This document shows, one piece after another, positions 8,041-15,873 of a DNA stretch of 64,000 nt. The stretch comes from Lawsonibacter sp. (GTDB lineage: Bacteria > Bacillota > Clostridia > Oscillospirales > Oscillospiraceae). The DNA lies in NCBI GenBank assembly GCA_022801435.1, contig JAAWSG010000002.1, forward strand, positions 41,431 through 105,430, given 5' to 3'. The notes beneath the pieces are model-generated. The model did not search any database and was not told the origin of the DNA. It saw only the letters and a program-made list of their open reading frames with translations. A program made the translations under genes and the position numbers. How positions within the stretch are numbered: the stretch's first letter is position 1; each line of letters starts with the position of its first letter.

Positions 8041-8625
8041 CTACTCCTCCCCCTCCAGGAAGTAGGAGGCCTCCATATCCGCCGTGGCCAGGGCGAAGGC
8101 CAGGGGGTACTTCTGAAAAGCCTGGCCCACGGTGCGCCCGTCCTCCGGCCCGGAGAAGCCCATATGCCAGCGGATGGCCATGGCCTCCTCCCGGCTGAGG
8201 CGGAGGTAGCCGTTGACGATGTAGACACTCTTCTCCCCGTGTCCGTAGGGCAGGGGGTCGTCGAAGGTGTAGGTGGGGACCTTCTCCCACTGGCCGGTGG
8301 TCTCGTTTTTCACATTGCGGGTCCCCCGCTTGTAGCAGCCGATCTTGCACAGGTCATGGAGCAGGGCCACAATGGCGATGGACTCGTCGGAGTACTCCAG
8401 GCCGTACAGCTCCTGCACCCGTTCCCGCTGGAGGTAGTCCACCAGGCAGTGGTACACGTTCAGACTGTGCTCGCACAGCCCCCCCTCATAGGCCCCGTGG
8501 TAGCGGGCGGAGGCGGGGGCGGTAAAAAAGTCGCTCTTGTGCTCCAGAAAGTCCAGCAGCTTGTCCGCGCCCTCCCGGACGATGCGGGTCTTGAAAATTT
8601 CGATGAATTCCTCTTTACAGGACAT
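8041..8625 (-). CDS. HD-domain phosphohydrolase
   Basis: A 194-residue HD-domain metal-dependent phosphohydrolase-like protein. Ligand motifs in order: RYHGAYEGGLCEHS (His), ALLHDLCKIGCYKR (the HD pair), YGHGEKSV and MAIRWHMGF. This HD subfamily is common in Firmicutes chromosomes and phages and its substrate is usually unknown. The start is ATG 8625 after AAAGGAGG. It is monocistronic and divergent from the secreted GH26-like gene. Confidence 0.82.
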   Translation of the reverse strand: MSCKEEFIEIFKTRIVREGADKLLDFLEHKSDFFTAPASARYHGAYEGGLCEHSLNVYHCLVDYLQRERVQELYGLEYSDESIAIVALLHDLCKIGCYKRGTRNVKNETTGQWEKVPTYTFDDPLPYGHGEKSVYIVNGYLRLSREEAMAIRWHMGFSGPEDGRTVGQAFQKYPLAFALATADMEASYFLEGEE

Positions 8626-8761
8626 ATGCTTCCTCCTTTTTCATCACAGCGTATCGCGTCCTGTGCCGGAGCGGGACCGGCACGCTCAGGACCGCATTAT
8701 ACCATACTTGTCCTGGGATTGCCAGTGCGGAAATTGACTTTTGACCTATGCGGCCAGCATA

Positions 8762-8790
8762 TTGACAGGGGAGAAAAAAGAGAGTATACT
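8762..8790 (+). promoter_or_regulatory. Promoter of the GH26-like gene
   Basis: TTGACA (8762-8767), 17 bases, TATACT (8785-8790); near consensus. Confidence 0.85.
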
Positions 8791-8858
8791 GAGACAAATT
8801 GCTGTGCATTTTTGCCAGAAAGAGGGCGCGCAGCACATTTTTTTAGGAGGGATTACAC

Positions 8859-11084
8859 TTGACAAAAAAGACCGCGAAGCCCCTGCTGTCCTGTCTGCTG
8901 GCGGCGGCGCTGATGGCCGGACTGTGCCTGAACGCCTCCGCCATCACCTATCCCAACAGCTACTGGCCGTTACAGGACCAATGGATCTCGGCCAGTGAGG
9001 CCAAGGACCCCGACCAGATCATCTCGGTCACTCAGCGGATCTACGACCTGCTGATCCCCTACGGGCTGGACCAGGACGTGTGCTACAATCTGGAGCCCAA
9101 GTGCGGGATGACCTCCTGGGCCTATGAGATCAAGGGAGATCTGGACAACGCCGTCCTCTGGCTCAACCGTCAGGTGGAGCTGGAGCGCTGGCTGGCCGAC
9201 AATGTGGGCGGCTATCTGGACGCCATCCAGAACAACGAGGCCCGCCTGCGCTATCTGGAGGCGGCCCGGAACCCGGCCATCTACGCCCAGACCGGCACAG
9301 GGACCTCCCCCTACGCGGCGGGCCCCCGCACTGGGACCTGGTACGGCTCCCCGGCGGACGGCTCCCGGACGGACGGCTCCGCGGCGCTGATCTACATGGA
9401 GTTCGGGGCCAGCTACAACGCCGGCCACTGGATCGAATACTACACCGAGACCTCTGAGCTGTTCCGCCGCGCCGCCAACGGAGGTGTGGTAGAGGTGGCC
9501 TGGAACTTCGCCGCCTCCACCGCGGGCTGCCAGCAGGTCCTCAGCGCCGACAGCTACATCGCCGAAAACCTGCGGGCCCTGGGCGGGATGAACGCTACCA
9601 TCCTGCTGCGCCTGGGAGCGGAGATGAACAACTGGGAGGAGTGCGACCCCGCCGTCTTCATCCAGGCGTTTCAGAAGATTGCCTCCGCCGCCCGGCAGTA
9701 CTCCAACATCCAGACCGTCTTCTCCCCCGACATGATCAACAACCGGGCGGTCACGGTGGAGCAGTACTACCCCGGGGACCAGTATGTGGACTGGGTAGGC
9801 ATGTCGGTCTACCACCGCAGCAACTACGCCGGCTATAACGGGAGCAATTCCTCCTACACCATGGAGGACACCAGCTACGGGGAGAACGCCTACTACGGCC
9901 AGGGCATCTATGACACCGACCCCCTGGTGGGCATCCAGCACATTGTGGAGGTGGCCGCCGCCCACAACAAGCCGGTCATGATCAGCGAGTGCGGCTTCCC
10001 CTACTACAACGGCAGCGAGGACACCACCGCCTATGCCGTGGACCAGCTGACCAAGTTCTACTCCTACGTAAACATGATCTACCCCCAGGTAAAGGCGGTA
10101 TTCTATTTCGACATCCCCCGGGAGATTGAGGTCTACCACTACGGCCTGTCGGGGAGCTCCACCCTGAACAGCGCCTACACCAGCGCCATCCGGAACAACG
10201 GGGCCTACCTGTCTGAGGTGAACGGCTCCGCGGTGAACTGGGAGCGGCTGGACCAGAGCCAGGGCCTGCCCGGCAAGGTGAAGCTGGCGGTCTACGCCCC
10301 CCTGCCCGGTGTGGTGAACGCCTCCGTGCAGTACTTTGTGGACGGAAATCCGGTGGGGACGGTGAACCAGGCCCCCTACTATCTGGAGCTGGACACCGCC
10401 TCCTGGACCTCCGGCCAGCACACGGTCCACGCGGTGGTCACAGGCAACCAGTTCAGCCGCACCACCCCCACCTATACGGTGAACCTCTCCGGCGGAGGCT
10501 CCGCGCCTGTCCAGCCGGACCAGCCCCAGCAGCCCGCTTCTCAGGAACCCTCCGGATGGGCCAAGGTGCTGATTGAGGAGGCGTCTGAGAAGGGCCTGCT
10601 TACCGAGCGCACCGAGGGCCTGTACAAGGAGCAGATCACCCGCCTCCAGTTCTCGGAGCTGGCGGTGAACCTCATTGAGAAGGCCACAGGCAAGGAGATC
10701 GAGCCCGCGGAGAACACCTTTGACGACACGGATGACGTGATGGCCCTGAAGGCGGTAGCCGCCGGGGTGGCCTTTGGCAAGGGGGAGGGCAAATTCGCCC
10801 CGGACGCCAAGATTACCCGTCAGGAGATCTGCGTGATGCTCAGCAAGGTCATCGAGTACGTGGACGCGGCCAACGGCTCCACCACCCTGGAGGACACCAG
10901 CACCGAGCTGAACAGCGAGAAGTTCCATGACACCTCTGACGTAGCCTCCTGGGCGAAGACCGCGGTGGCGCTGCTGACCAACAACGAGCTGATGAGCGGT
11001 TCCAACGGCGGTATCGCCCCCAAGGCCAACACCACCGTGGAGCAGGCCATCATCCTGGCCTTGGCCCACTTCAACAGATTCTGA
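8859..11084 (+). CDS. Secreted GH26-like protein with Ig-like domain and SLH-like repeats
   Basis: A 741-residue exported protein. A signal peptide (basic KK then LLSCLLAAALMAGLCLNASA) is followed by a helical linker. Residues about 170-440 form a TIM-barrel domain resembling GH26 beta-mannanases, with a candidate acid/base Glu255 in GAEMNNW and nucleophile Glu377 in MISECGF. An Ig-like segment (about 465-540) and a Pro/Gln linker follow. The C-terminus has SLH-like repeats (ITRLQFSELAV, ITRQEICVMLSKV, TTVEQAIILAL) that would bind wall polymers. The start is TTG 8859, eight bases after TAGGAGGG; no ATG fits. It probably acts on surface or dietary beta-mannan, but enzyme activity is inferred. 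Confidence 0.82.
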   Translation: MTKKTAKPLLSCLLAAALMAGLCLNASAITYPNSYWPLQDQWISASEAKDPDQIISVTQRIYDLLIPYGLDQDVCYNLEPKCGMTSWAYEIKGDLDNAVLWLNRQVELERWLADNVGGYLDAIQNNEARLRYLEAARNPAIYAQTGTGTSPYAAGPRTGTWYGSPADGSRTDGSAALIYMEFGASYNAGHWIEYYTETSELFRRAANGGVVEVAWNFAASTAGCQQVLSADSYIAENLRALGGMNATILLRLGAEMNNWEECDPAVFIQAFQKIASAARQYSNIQTVFSPDMINNRAVTVEQYYPGDQYVDWVGMSVYHRSNYAGYNGSNSSYTMEDTSYGENAYYGQGIYDTDPLVGIQHIVEVAAAHNKPVMISECGFPYYNGSEDTTAYAVDQLTKFYSYVNMIYPQVKAVFYFDIPREIEVYHYGLSGSSTLNSAYTSAIRNNGAYLSEVNGSAVNWERLDQSQGLPGKVKLAVYAPLPGVVNASVQYFVDGNPVGTVNQAPYYLELDTASWTSGQHTVHAVVTGNQFSRTTPTYTVNLSGGGSAPVQPDQPQQPASQEPSGWAKVLIEEASEKGLLTERTEGLYKEQITRLQFSELAVNLIEKATGKEIEPAENTFDDTDDVMALKAVAAGVAFGKGEGKFAPDAKITRQEICVMLSKVIEYVDAANGSTTLEDTSTELNSEKFHDTSDVASWAKTAVALLTNNELMSGSNGGIAPKANTTVEQAIILALAHFNRF

Positions 11085-11101
11085 TTTTTCCCCAAACTGT
11101 C

Positions 11102-11136
11102 CATCCCCTCCCCTGACCGGGGAGGGGATGCTTTTG
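11102..11136 (+). terminator. Terminator of the GH26-like gene
   Basis: CATCCCCTCCCC pairs with GGGGAGGGGATG (12 bp) around TGACC, then CTTTT. Confidence 0.75.
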
Positions 11137-11152
11137 ATGCTGTGGGGAGACG

Positions 11153-11180
11153 GGCCCTCCCCTGACCGGGGGAGGCTTTT
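11153..11180 (+). repeat. Second copy of the terminator hairpin
   Basis: CCTCCCC-TGACC-GGGGGAGG followed by CTTTTGC repeats the hairpin of 11102 with the same TGACC loop, 50 bases downstream. It looks like a tandem duplication of the terminator and abuts the stop of the convergent gene. Confidence 0.55.
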
Positions 11181-11181
11181 G

Positions 11182-12015
11182 CTATCCTGGGCGGGAGACC
11201 CGGACCGTTCCCCCTCTGTTCTGGGGCCCTCTTCCGGCGGGGACGCTCCGTTTCACCCCCAGCTGCTCCAGGTGGGGGGCGGCCTCCTGCCAGGGGAGGA
11301 GGAAGGTGTGGATGCCCAGGCTCCGGGCCACCTCCAGCTTCCGGCGCAGGGTGTCCCCGTCGTCAAAGAGGACGAAGTGGGCCCCGCTCTCCCGGCTCAT
11401 ATAGGTGAAGTACCGGGCGCACAGCTCCCCGGAGAAAAAGACCGAGGGCCTGAGCTGCTCCATCCGGGCGGAGAGCTCCTCCTGGCTCAAAGGCTGGCCG
11501 CTGCCGGTGGGGGAGGGAAGGAAAAAGTCCTCCGCCACCCGCTCCAGGGCCAGCGCCAGCCGCCCCCCGCCGAACCGCTCCAGGGCCTCCTCCAGCCGCT
11601 GGCGGAGGGACCCCCCGGACAGCGCCGAGGAGACCAGCACCCGGGCCCCCGGCGCGCAGGAGGCGTACCGTTCGGGCACATACAGCGGCCAGCCCCGGCG
11701 GGAAAACTCCCCGTCCAGACGGGCGGCCAGCTGCTCCAGAGGCGGCAGCAGGCAGTCGAAGTCCAGCACCGCCCCCGCCAGCCCCCGGCTCTGACACTCG
11801 CGCAAAATGTCCTGGCTCAGGGCGGCGGCGGTCCCCAGCCCGTCATACCCCTGATCCCCCAGCATCATCAGCCCGCCCCGGGGAGGCGCGGTCCCCTCCG
11901 CCCGGAGCAGTCTGGCCCCCAGCCGGTAGCCCTGATAGGCCGGCGTTACCCTCCAGCCCTGGATCTCCCCCAGCCGGTGGGGCGGCAGGACGGCAATAAA
12001 TGTATCCTCTGGCAT
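11182..12015 (-). CDS. Hypothetical protein, possibly a degenerate GH18-like barrel
   Basis: A 277-residue soluble protein; ATG 12015 follows AGGGGGAG. Strand order suggests a TIM barrel: LMMLGDQGYDG, then GLAGAVLDFDCLLPPL (position of the GH18 DxxDxDxE motif but without the catalytic Glu), and near the end FVLFDDGDTLRRKLEVARSL and HTFLLPW, which resemble the closing strands of GH18 proteins. If so the active site is lost and it would be a binding or inactive member. No signal peptide. It is convergent with the GH26-like gene. The GH18 link is an inference from pattern only. Confidence 0.55.
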   Translation of the reverse strand: MPEDTFIAVLPPHRLGEIQGWRVTPAYQGYRLGARLLRAEGTAPPRGGLMMLGDQGYDGLGTAAALSQDILRECQSRGLAGAVLDFDCLLPPLEQLAARLDGEFSRRGWPLYVPERYASCAPGARVLVSSALSGGSLRQRLEEALERFGGGRLALALERVAEDFFLPSPTGSGQPLSQEELSARMEQLRPSVFFSGELCARYFTYMSRESGAHFVLFDDGDTLRRKLEVARSLGIHTFLLPWQEAAPHLEQLGVKRSVPAGRGPQNRGGTVRVSRPG

Positions 12016-12119
12016 GTTCGGCTCCCCCTTGTCCAAAGCTTCATCCTGTGATATACTACGCACTACAGCCTATGAGACCGGCGGAACGAATAGAACGGGA
12101 ACCCGCCGCCGGACCAATA

Positions 12120-12174
12120 AACCCAGACACGTCCCATGGGCGCGTGCAGGGATACGACAGGCCGTGTCCCTGCA
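12120..12174 (+). repeat. Dispersed intergenic repeat, copy A
   Basis: A 55-base element starting ACCCAGACACG and ending in an imperfect hairpin, GCAGGGATACG-ACAGGC-CGTGTCCCTGC. A copy about 89% identical by eye lies inverted at 43386-43439, and a truncated copy at 22294-22316. All are intergenic, which suggests a REP/MITE-like family. Confidence 0.75.
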
Positions 12175-12231
12175 TCCGTATCACCGCGTTTGGGCTCAGG
12201 GCCGCAAATTTTGGGAAAAGGAGCGCACGCT

Positions 12232-12738
12232 GTGTCCATCTCACTCATACCCCGGGGGGTGTACCCCTCCATCACGGCGATTCCGCCCGCGGCGCTGAGG
12301 GAGCGGGGAATCCGTCTGGTCCTGGCCGACCTGGACAACACCCTGGTCCCCTACAGGGAGCTGGAGCCGCCGGCCAAACTCATAGCCTGGAAGGAGGAGC
12401 TGGAGACGGTGGGAATCGCCCTCTTTCTCCTGTCCAACAGCCGCAAGCCGGACCGCCCCCGGCTCTTTGCCCAAAAACTGGGGATTCCCTTTCTGGGCCG
12501 GGCGGGCAAACCCAGGCGGGCGGGCTATTTCCAGGCCATGGAGCGCATGGGGGCAGGTCCGGAGCAGACCGTCATGGTGGGGGACCAGATTTTTACCGAT
12601 ATCCTGGGGGCCAGCCGGGCCGGTGTCGTTCCGCTCCTGGTGGAGCCCATCCGGCTGGCGGGCAATCCGGGCCGGTATCTGCGCTACTGGGGGGAGACTC
12701 CCATGCGGCTGCTGGGAAGAAGGAGGCCCTTTGTATGA
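12232..12738 (+). CDS. yqeG: YqeG-family HAD-IIIA phosphatase
   Basis: A 168-residue HAD-superfamily hydrolase of the YqeG/phosphatidylglycerophosphatase-like group. Motif I is LADLDNTLVPY with the DxD nucleophile pair, motif II is LLSNSRKPD, and motif III is GKPRRAGYF followed by VGDQIFTDILGA. The start chosen is GTG 12232, nine bases after AAGGAG, which gives the usual length of about 170; the open frame further upstream lies in the repeat. It overlaps the next gene by four bases (ATGA). In vivo it may dephosphorylate a phospholipid or nucleotide; the exact substrate is uncertain. Confidence 0.88.
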   Translation: MSISLIPRGVYPSITAIPPAALRERGIRLVLADLDNTLVPYRELEPPAKLIAWKEELETVGIALFLLSNSRKPDRPRLFAQKLGIPFLGRAGKPRRAGYFQAMERMGAGPEQTVMVGDQIFTDILGASRAGVVPLLVEPIRLAGNPGRYLRYWGETPMRLLGRRRPFV

Positions 12739-13586
12739 GCGCGAAATTCGGACCCGCGGGCAACTGCGGCAGCTTTTCCCAAACCCACAAGTCCTCCCTG
12801 GACGCGCCGGCTTGGATTGCGGAATTTGGGCTGGACTGCTACGAATACCAGTGCGGCAAGGGGGTGCGGGTGGGGGAGGATACCGCCCGGAAGCTGGGGG
12901 AGAACGCCCGGGCGGCGGGGATCACCCTCTCTCTCCACGCCCCCTACTTCATCAACCTGGCCAACCCGGAGCGGATTTTGCAAAATAACGGCTACGTGCT
13001 GGTCTCCTGCGCGCTGGCGGAGTGGATGGGAGCGGGGCGGGTGGTGGTCCACACCGGGGCGCTCATGGGCCGCTCCCGCCGGGAGGCGCTGGACATCGCC
13101 AAACAGGGGCTGCGGGCGCTGCTGACCGTGGTTGACAACGCTGGCCTGGGCCATATCGCCCTGTGTCCCGAGACCATGGGCAAGCTCAACCAGCTGGGGG
13201 ACCTGGAGGAGGTGCTGGAGCTGTGTACCCTGGATGCCCGCCTGGTCCCCTGCATCGACTTCGGCCATTTGTACGCCCGCTCTCTGGGGGCGGACGACGG
13301 CCAGGAGGCGTTTTGCAGAATGCTGGACCGGGTGGAGGAAGTCCTGGGCCGGGAGCGGGCCTCGGTCTTTCACAGCCACTTCTCCCACATTGAGTTCACC
13401 CCCAAGGGCGGGGAGAAGTGCCACCGCACCTTTGAGGAGGACGGCGGCTACGGTCCGGACTGGACGCCCCTGGCCCGGGAGGTGGCCCGCCGGGGCTGGT
13501 CACCCACCTTCATCTGCGAGTCCGCCGGGACCCAGGCGGAGGACGCGCTGGTCATGAAACAAATCTATCAGGAGTGTTTGCTATGA
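12735..13586 (+). CDS. Endonuclease IV / xylose isomerase-like TIM barrel protein
   Basis: A 283-residue protein of the AP endonuclease 2 family, which includes the zinc-dependent DNA repair enzyme endonuclease IV (Nfo). Metal-site motifs are in order: SLHAPYFINLAN, VVVHTGALMG, LCPETMGK, PCIDFGHLYAR, FHSHFSHIE and FICESAG. These match the His/Glu/Asp pattern of a trinuclear zinc site. It starts on the yqeG stop and its own stop overlaps the peptidase start, so the three are coupled. A role in abasic-site repair is likely but a sugar isomerase role cannot be excluded. Confidence 0.82.
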   Translation: MSAKFGPAGNCGSFSQTHKSSLDAPAWIAEFGLDCYEYQCGKGVRVGEDTARKLGENARAAGITLSLHAPYFINLANPERILQNNGYVLVSCALAEWMGAGRVVVHTGALMGRSRREALDIAKQGLRALLTVVDNAGLGHIALCPETMGKLNQLGDLEEVLELCTLDARLVPCIDFGHLYARSLGADDGQEAFCRMLDRVEEVLGRERASVFHSHFSHIEFTPKGGEKCHRTFEEDGGYGPDWTPLAREVARRGWSPTFICESAGTQAEDALVMKQIYQECLL

Positions 13587-14647
13587 ATCATATGGACAAA
13601 ATTGCGGCCCAGCTGCCTGAGTACGGCCTGGACGCCATGCTCATCACCAGCGATTCCGGGGAGCGGTACGCCCTGGACTTCCACGGGGAGGGTGTGCTTC
13701 TCATCGCCCGGGAGGGGGCCCGCTACATCACCGACGGCCGGTACATTGAGGCCGCCCGGGAGCGGGTGACCGGCGCGGAGGTCTGCCTGGCCACCGCGGA
13801 GAAGGGGCATATGGAGCTGGCCAAGGAGTACATCCAGGGGCGGGCGCTGCACAACGTGGGCTTTGAGAGCGGCGCCATGACGGTGGACGGGGAGAAAAAG
13901 TACGCCCAGGAGCTGCCCTGCATCCTCACCCCCGCCCAGAAGCTGCTGGACGGTCTGCGGGCCTCCAAGGACCCCTGGGAGCAGGACCGGATACGCCAGG
14001 CCCAGGCCATCACCGACGAGAGCTTCCGGGCCATCCTGAACTTCATCCGCCCCGGCATGACCGAGCAGGAGATCGCCGCCCGCCTGGTCTATGAGATGCT
14101 CAGCCGGGGTGCGGAGCGCACCTCCTTCGACCCCATTGTGGCCGCCGGCGCCAACGGCTCCCGGCCCCACGCCGTCCCCGGTGCGCGGGTGGTGGAGGAG
14201 GGTATGTTCATCACCATGGACTTCGGCTGCAAGGTGGGGGGGTATTGCTCGGACATGACCCGCACCGTGGCCCTGGGCCACCCCACCCAGGAGATGGAGG
14301 AGGTTTATGCTGCCGTCCTGGCCGCCCAGAAGGCGGGGATTCAGGCGGCCCGGGCGGGGGTCCCCGGCAGCGAGATTGACGCCGCCGCCCGCCGCTCCCT
14401 CCAGGACGCGGGGTACGGGGCGTACTTTACCCACGGCTTTGGCCACTCTCTGGGGCTGGACATCCACGAAAAGCCCAACGCCAGCACCACAGAGAAGGGG
14501 GAGATGCCCGTGGGCGCGGTCATCTCCGCCGAGCCCGGGGTCTACCTCCCGGGGCGGTTCGGGGTACGGATTGAGGACGTGCTGATTCTGAACGAGACGG
14601 GCTGTGAGGACATCACCCGCTCCCCCAAGGATCTGATTGTACTGTAG
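13583..14647 (+). CDS. Xaa-Pro aminopeptidase family protein (M24)
   Basis: A 354-residue two-domain peptidase: an N-terminal creatinase-like domain, then a pita-bread metallopeptidase. All five metal ligands are visible: two Asp (MDFGCK and SDMTRTV), His in THGFGHS, Glu in SAEPGVY and Glu in RIEDVLI. It removes N-terminal residues before proline and is cytosolic. The start ATG 13583 overlaps the upstream TGA; earlier GTG in frame is less well placed. In many Firmicutes this gene is followed by efp; here a SLOG gene and queH follow instead. Confidence 0.9.
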   Translation: MNHMDKIAAQLPEYGLDAMLITSDSGERYALDFHGEGVLLIAREGARYITDGRYIEAARERVTGAEVCLATAEKGHMELAKEYIQGRALHNVGFESGAMTVDGEKKYAQELPCILTPAQKLLDGLRASKDPWEQDRIRQAQAITDESFRAILNFIRPGMTEQEIAARLVYEMLSRGAERTSFDPIVAAGANGSRPHAVPGARVVEEGMFITMDFGCKVGGYCSDMTRTVALGHPTQEMEEVYAAVLAAQKAGIQAARAGVPGSEIDAAARRSLQDAGYGAYFTHGFGHSLGLDIHEKPNASTTEKGEMPVGAVISAEPGVYLPGRFGVRIEDVLILNETGCEDITRSPKDLIVL

Positions 14648-14680
14648 CGGCCCGGGCGGAAGAAAAGGGAGGGACTTCTG

Positions 14681-15196
14681 ATGCAAAAAAAGGATACCTG
14701 CTGCTTCACCGGACACCGGCCGGATAAGCTGCCCTGGGGGACGGACGAGGGGGACCCCCGGTGCGGGCGGCTGAAGGCGGGCATCCTGCGGGCGGCGGAG
14801 GAGGTCTACCGCCAGGGGACCCGGCATTTTATCAGCGGCATGGCCCGGGGGTGCGACCTGTACTTTGCCGAGGCGGTGCTGGACCTGCGGGAGCGCCTGC
14901 CGGGAATCACCTTGGAGTGCGCCCGCCCCTGTGAGAGCCAGGCGGACCGCTGGCCCCGGGAGGAGCGGGGGCGCTACCAGGCCATTCTGGAGCGCTGCAA
15001 CTATGAGACCCTGGTCCAGCGGCACTATGACCGCTTCTGCATGATGCGGCGCAACCGGTATATGGCGGACCGCTCCAGCCGGCTGCTGGCGGTGTACAAC
15101 GGGGTCCCCAAGGGCGGGACCTACCAGACCCTGCTGTACGCCATGAGCCACGGACTGGACATCCATATTTTAGAGCTGGAGGAGTTTTGCGGATGA
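14681..15196 (+). CDS. SLOG-family protein (DUF1273/YpsA-like)
   Basis: A 171-residue Rossmann-like protein. It opens with CCFTGHRPDKLPWG and has SGMARGCDLYFAEAVL, LAVYNGVPKGGTYQTL and a basic centre, matching the YpsA/SLOG superfamily that is thought to bind nucleotide-derived ligands. YpsA affects division and stress in Bacillus, but the biochemical role is unknown. ATG 14681 has GGGAGGG upstream. It overlaps queH by four bases, so the two are co-translated. Confidence 0.82.
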   Translation: MQKKDTCCFTGHRPDKLPWGTDEGDPRCGRLKAGILRAAEEVYRQGTRHFISGMARGCDLYFAEAVLDLRERLPGITLECARPCESQADRWPREERGRYQAILERCNYETLVQRHYDRFCMMRRNRYMADRSSRLLAVYNGVPKGGTYQTLLYAMSHGLDIHILELEEFCG

Positions 15197-15765
15197 ACAC
15201 CCTGATGCACATCTGCTGCGCGCCCTGCGCCAACCAGCCCGTGGCCCAGCTGCGGGAGGAGGGAGTGCAGGTCGCCGGTTTCTGGTTCAACCCCAACATC
15301 CACCCCTATACCGAGTACCAGGCCAGGAAGCACGCTTTGGAGGAGTACGCCAAACAGGCCGGCCTGAAGCTGATTGTGGGGGGGACCTACGACCTGCGCC
15401 CCTTTATCACCGCGGTGGCGGGGGACATTGACGGCCGGTGCGCCTACTGCTACCGGGTGCGGCTGGAGCAGACCGCCCGCTTCGCCAAGGAAAACGGGTA
15501 CGACAGCTTCACCACCTCCCTGCTCATCTCCCCCTACCAGAACCATGAGGCCATCGTCCAGACGGGCCGGGAGCTGGGGGATGCCTATGGGGTCCCCTTT
15601 CTCTGCCGGGATTTCCGGCCCCTGTTCCAGGCGGGGCAGGAGTACGCCCGGGCCCACGGCTTCTATATGCAGAAGTACTGCGGCTGTATTTTCAGCGAGG
15701 AGGACCGGTACATGGCCCGAAAGCGGCGGAAGAAGGAACAGCAGACCCCTCCCGCACAGGGGTAA
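15193..15765 (+). CDS. queH: Epoxyqueuosine reductase QueH
   Basis: A 190-residue QueH (DUF208) enzyme, which reduces epoxyqueuosine to queuosine in tRNA using iron-sulfur and iron cofactors. Cysteine motifs are visible: HICCAPC at the N-terminus, RCAYCYRVRL in the middle and YCGCIFS near the end. Other queuosine genes are not in the window. The start ATG 15193 overlaps the SLOG stop; TTG at 15187 is possible but less good. The last codons lie in an imperfect tandem repeat (CCTCCCGC...GGGGT) that continues downstream. A bidirectional terminator follows. Confidence 0.9.
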   Translation: MNTLMHICCAPCANQPVAQLREEGVQVAGFWFNPNIHPYTEYQARKHALEEYAKQAGLKLIVGGTYDLRPFITAVAGDIDGRCAYCYRVRLEQTARFAKENGYDSFTTSLLISPYQNHEAIVQTGRELGDAYGVPFLCRDFRPLFQAGQEYARAHGFYMQKYCGCIFSEEDRYMARKRRKKEQQTPPAQG

Positions 15766-15810
15766 CGGACGGACAGAAAACCTCTCCCGCGCGGGGTTAC
15801 ATAGATGAAC

Positions 15811-15846
15811 AAAAAACCTCTCCCCGGCGTGCCGGGGAGAGGTTTT
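15811..15846. terminator. Bidirectional terminator between queH and the LCP gene
   Basis: ACCTCTCCCCGGC pairs with GCCGGGGAGAGGT, with AAAAA on the left and TTTT on the right. Confidence 0.9.
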
Positions 15847-15873
15847 CATCTAGTTTAAGGGAAGGGGAGATAT

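Noticed and set aside
8970-11069. A 699-codon minus-strand open frame opposite the GH26-like gene
   Set aside because: It mirrors the GC-rich third-codon pattern of the plus gene, lacks a ribosome site and encodes a Gly/Val/His-rich low-complexity product.
12000-13586. A long plus frame starting 735 bases before the AP-endonuclease-like gene
   Set aside because: The upstream part overlaps yqeG in another frame; homology and the ATGA junction place the start at 12735.
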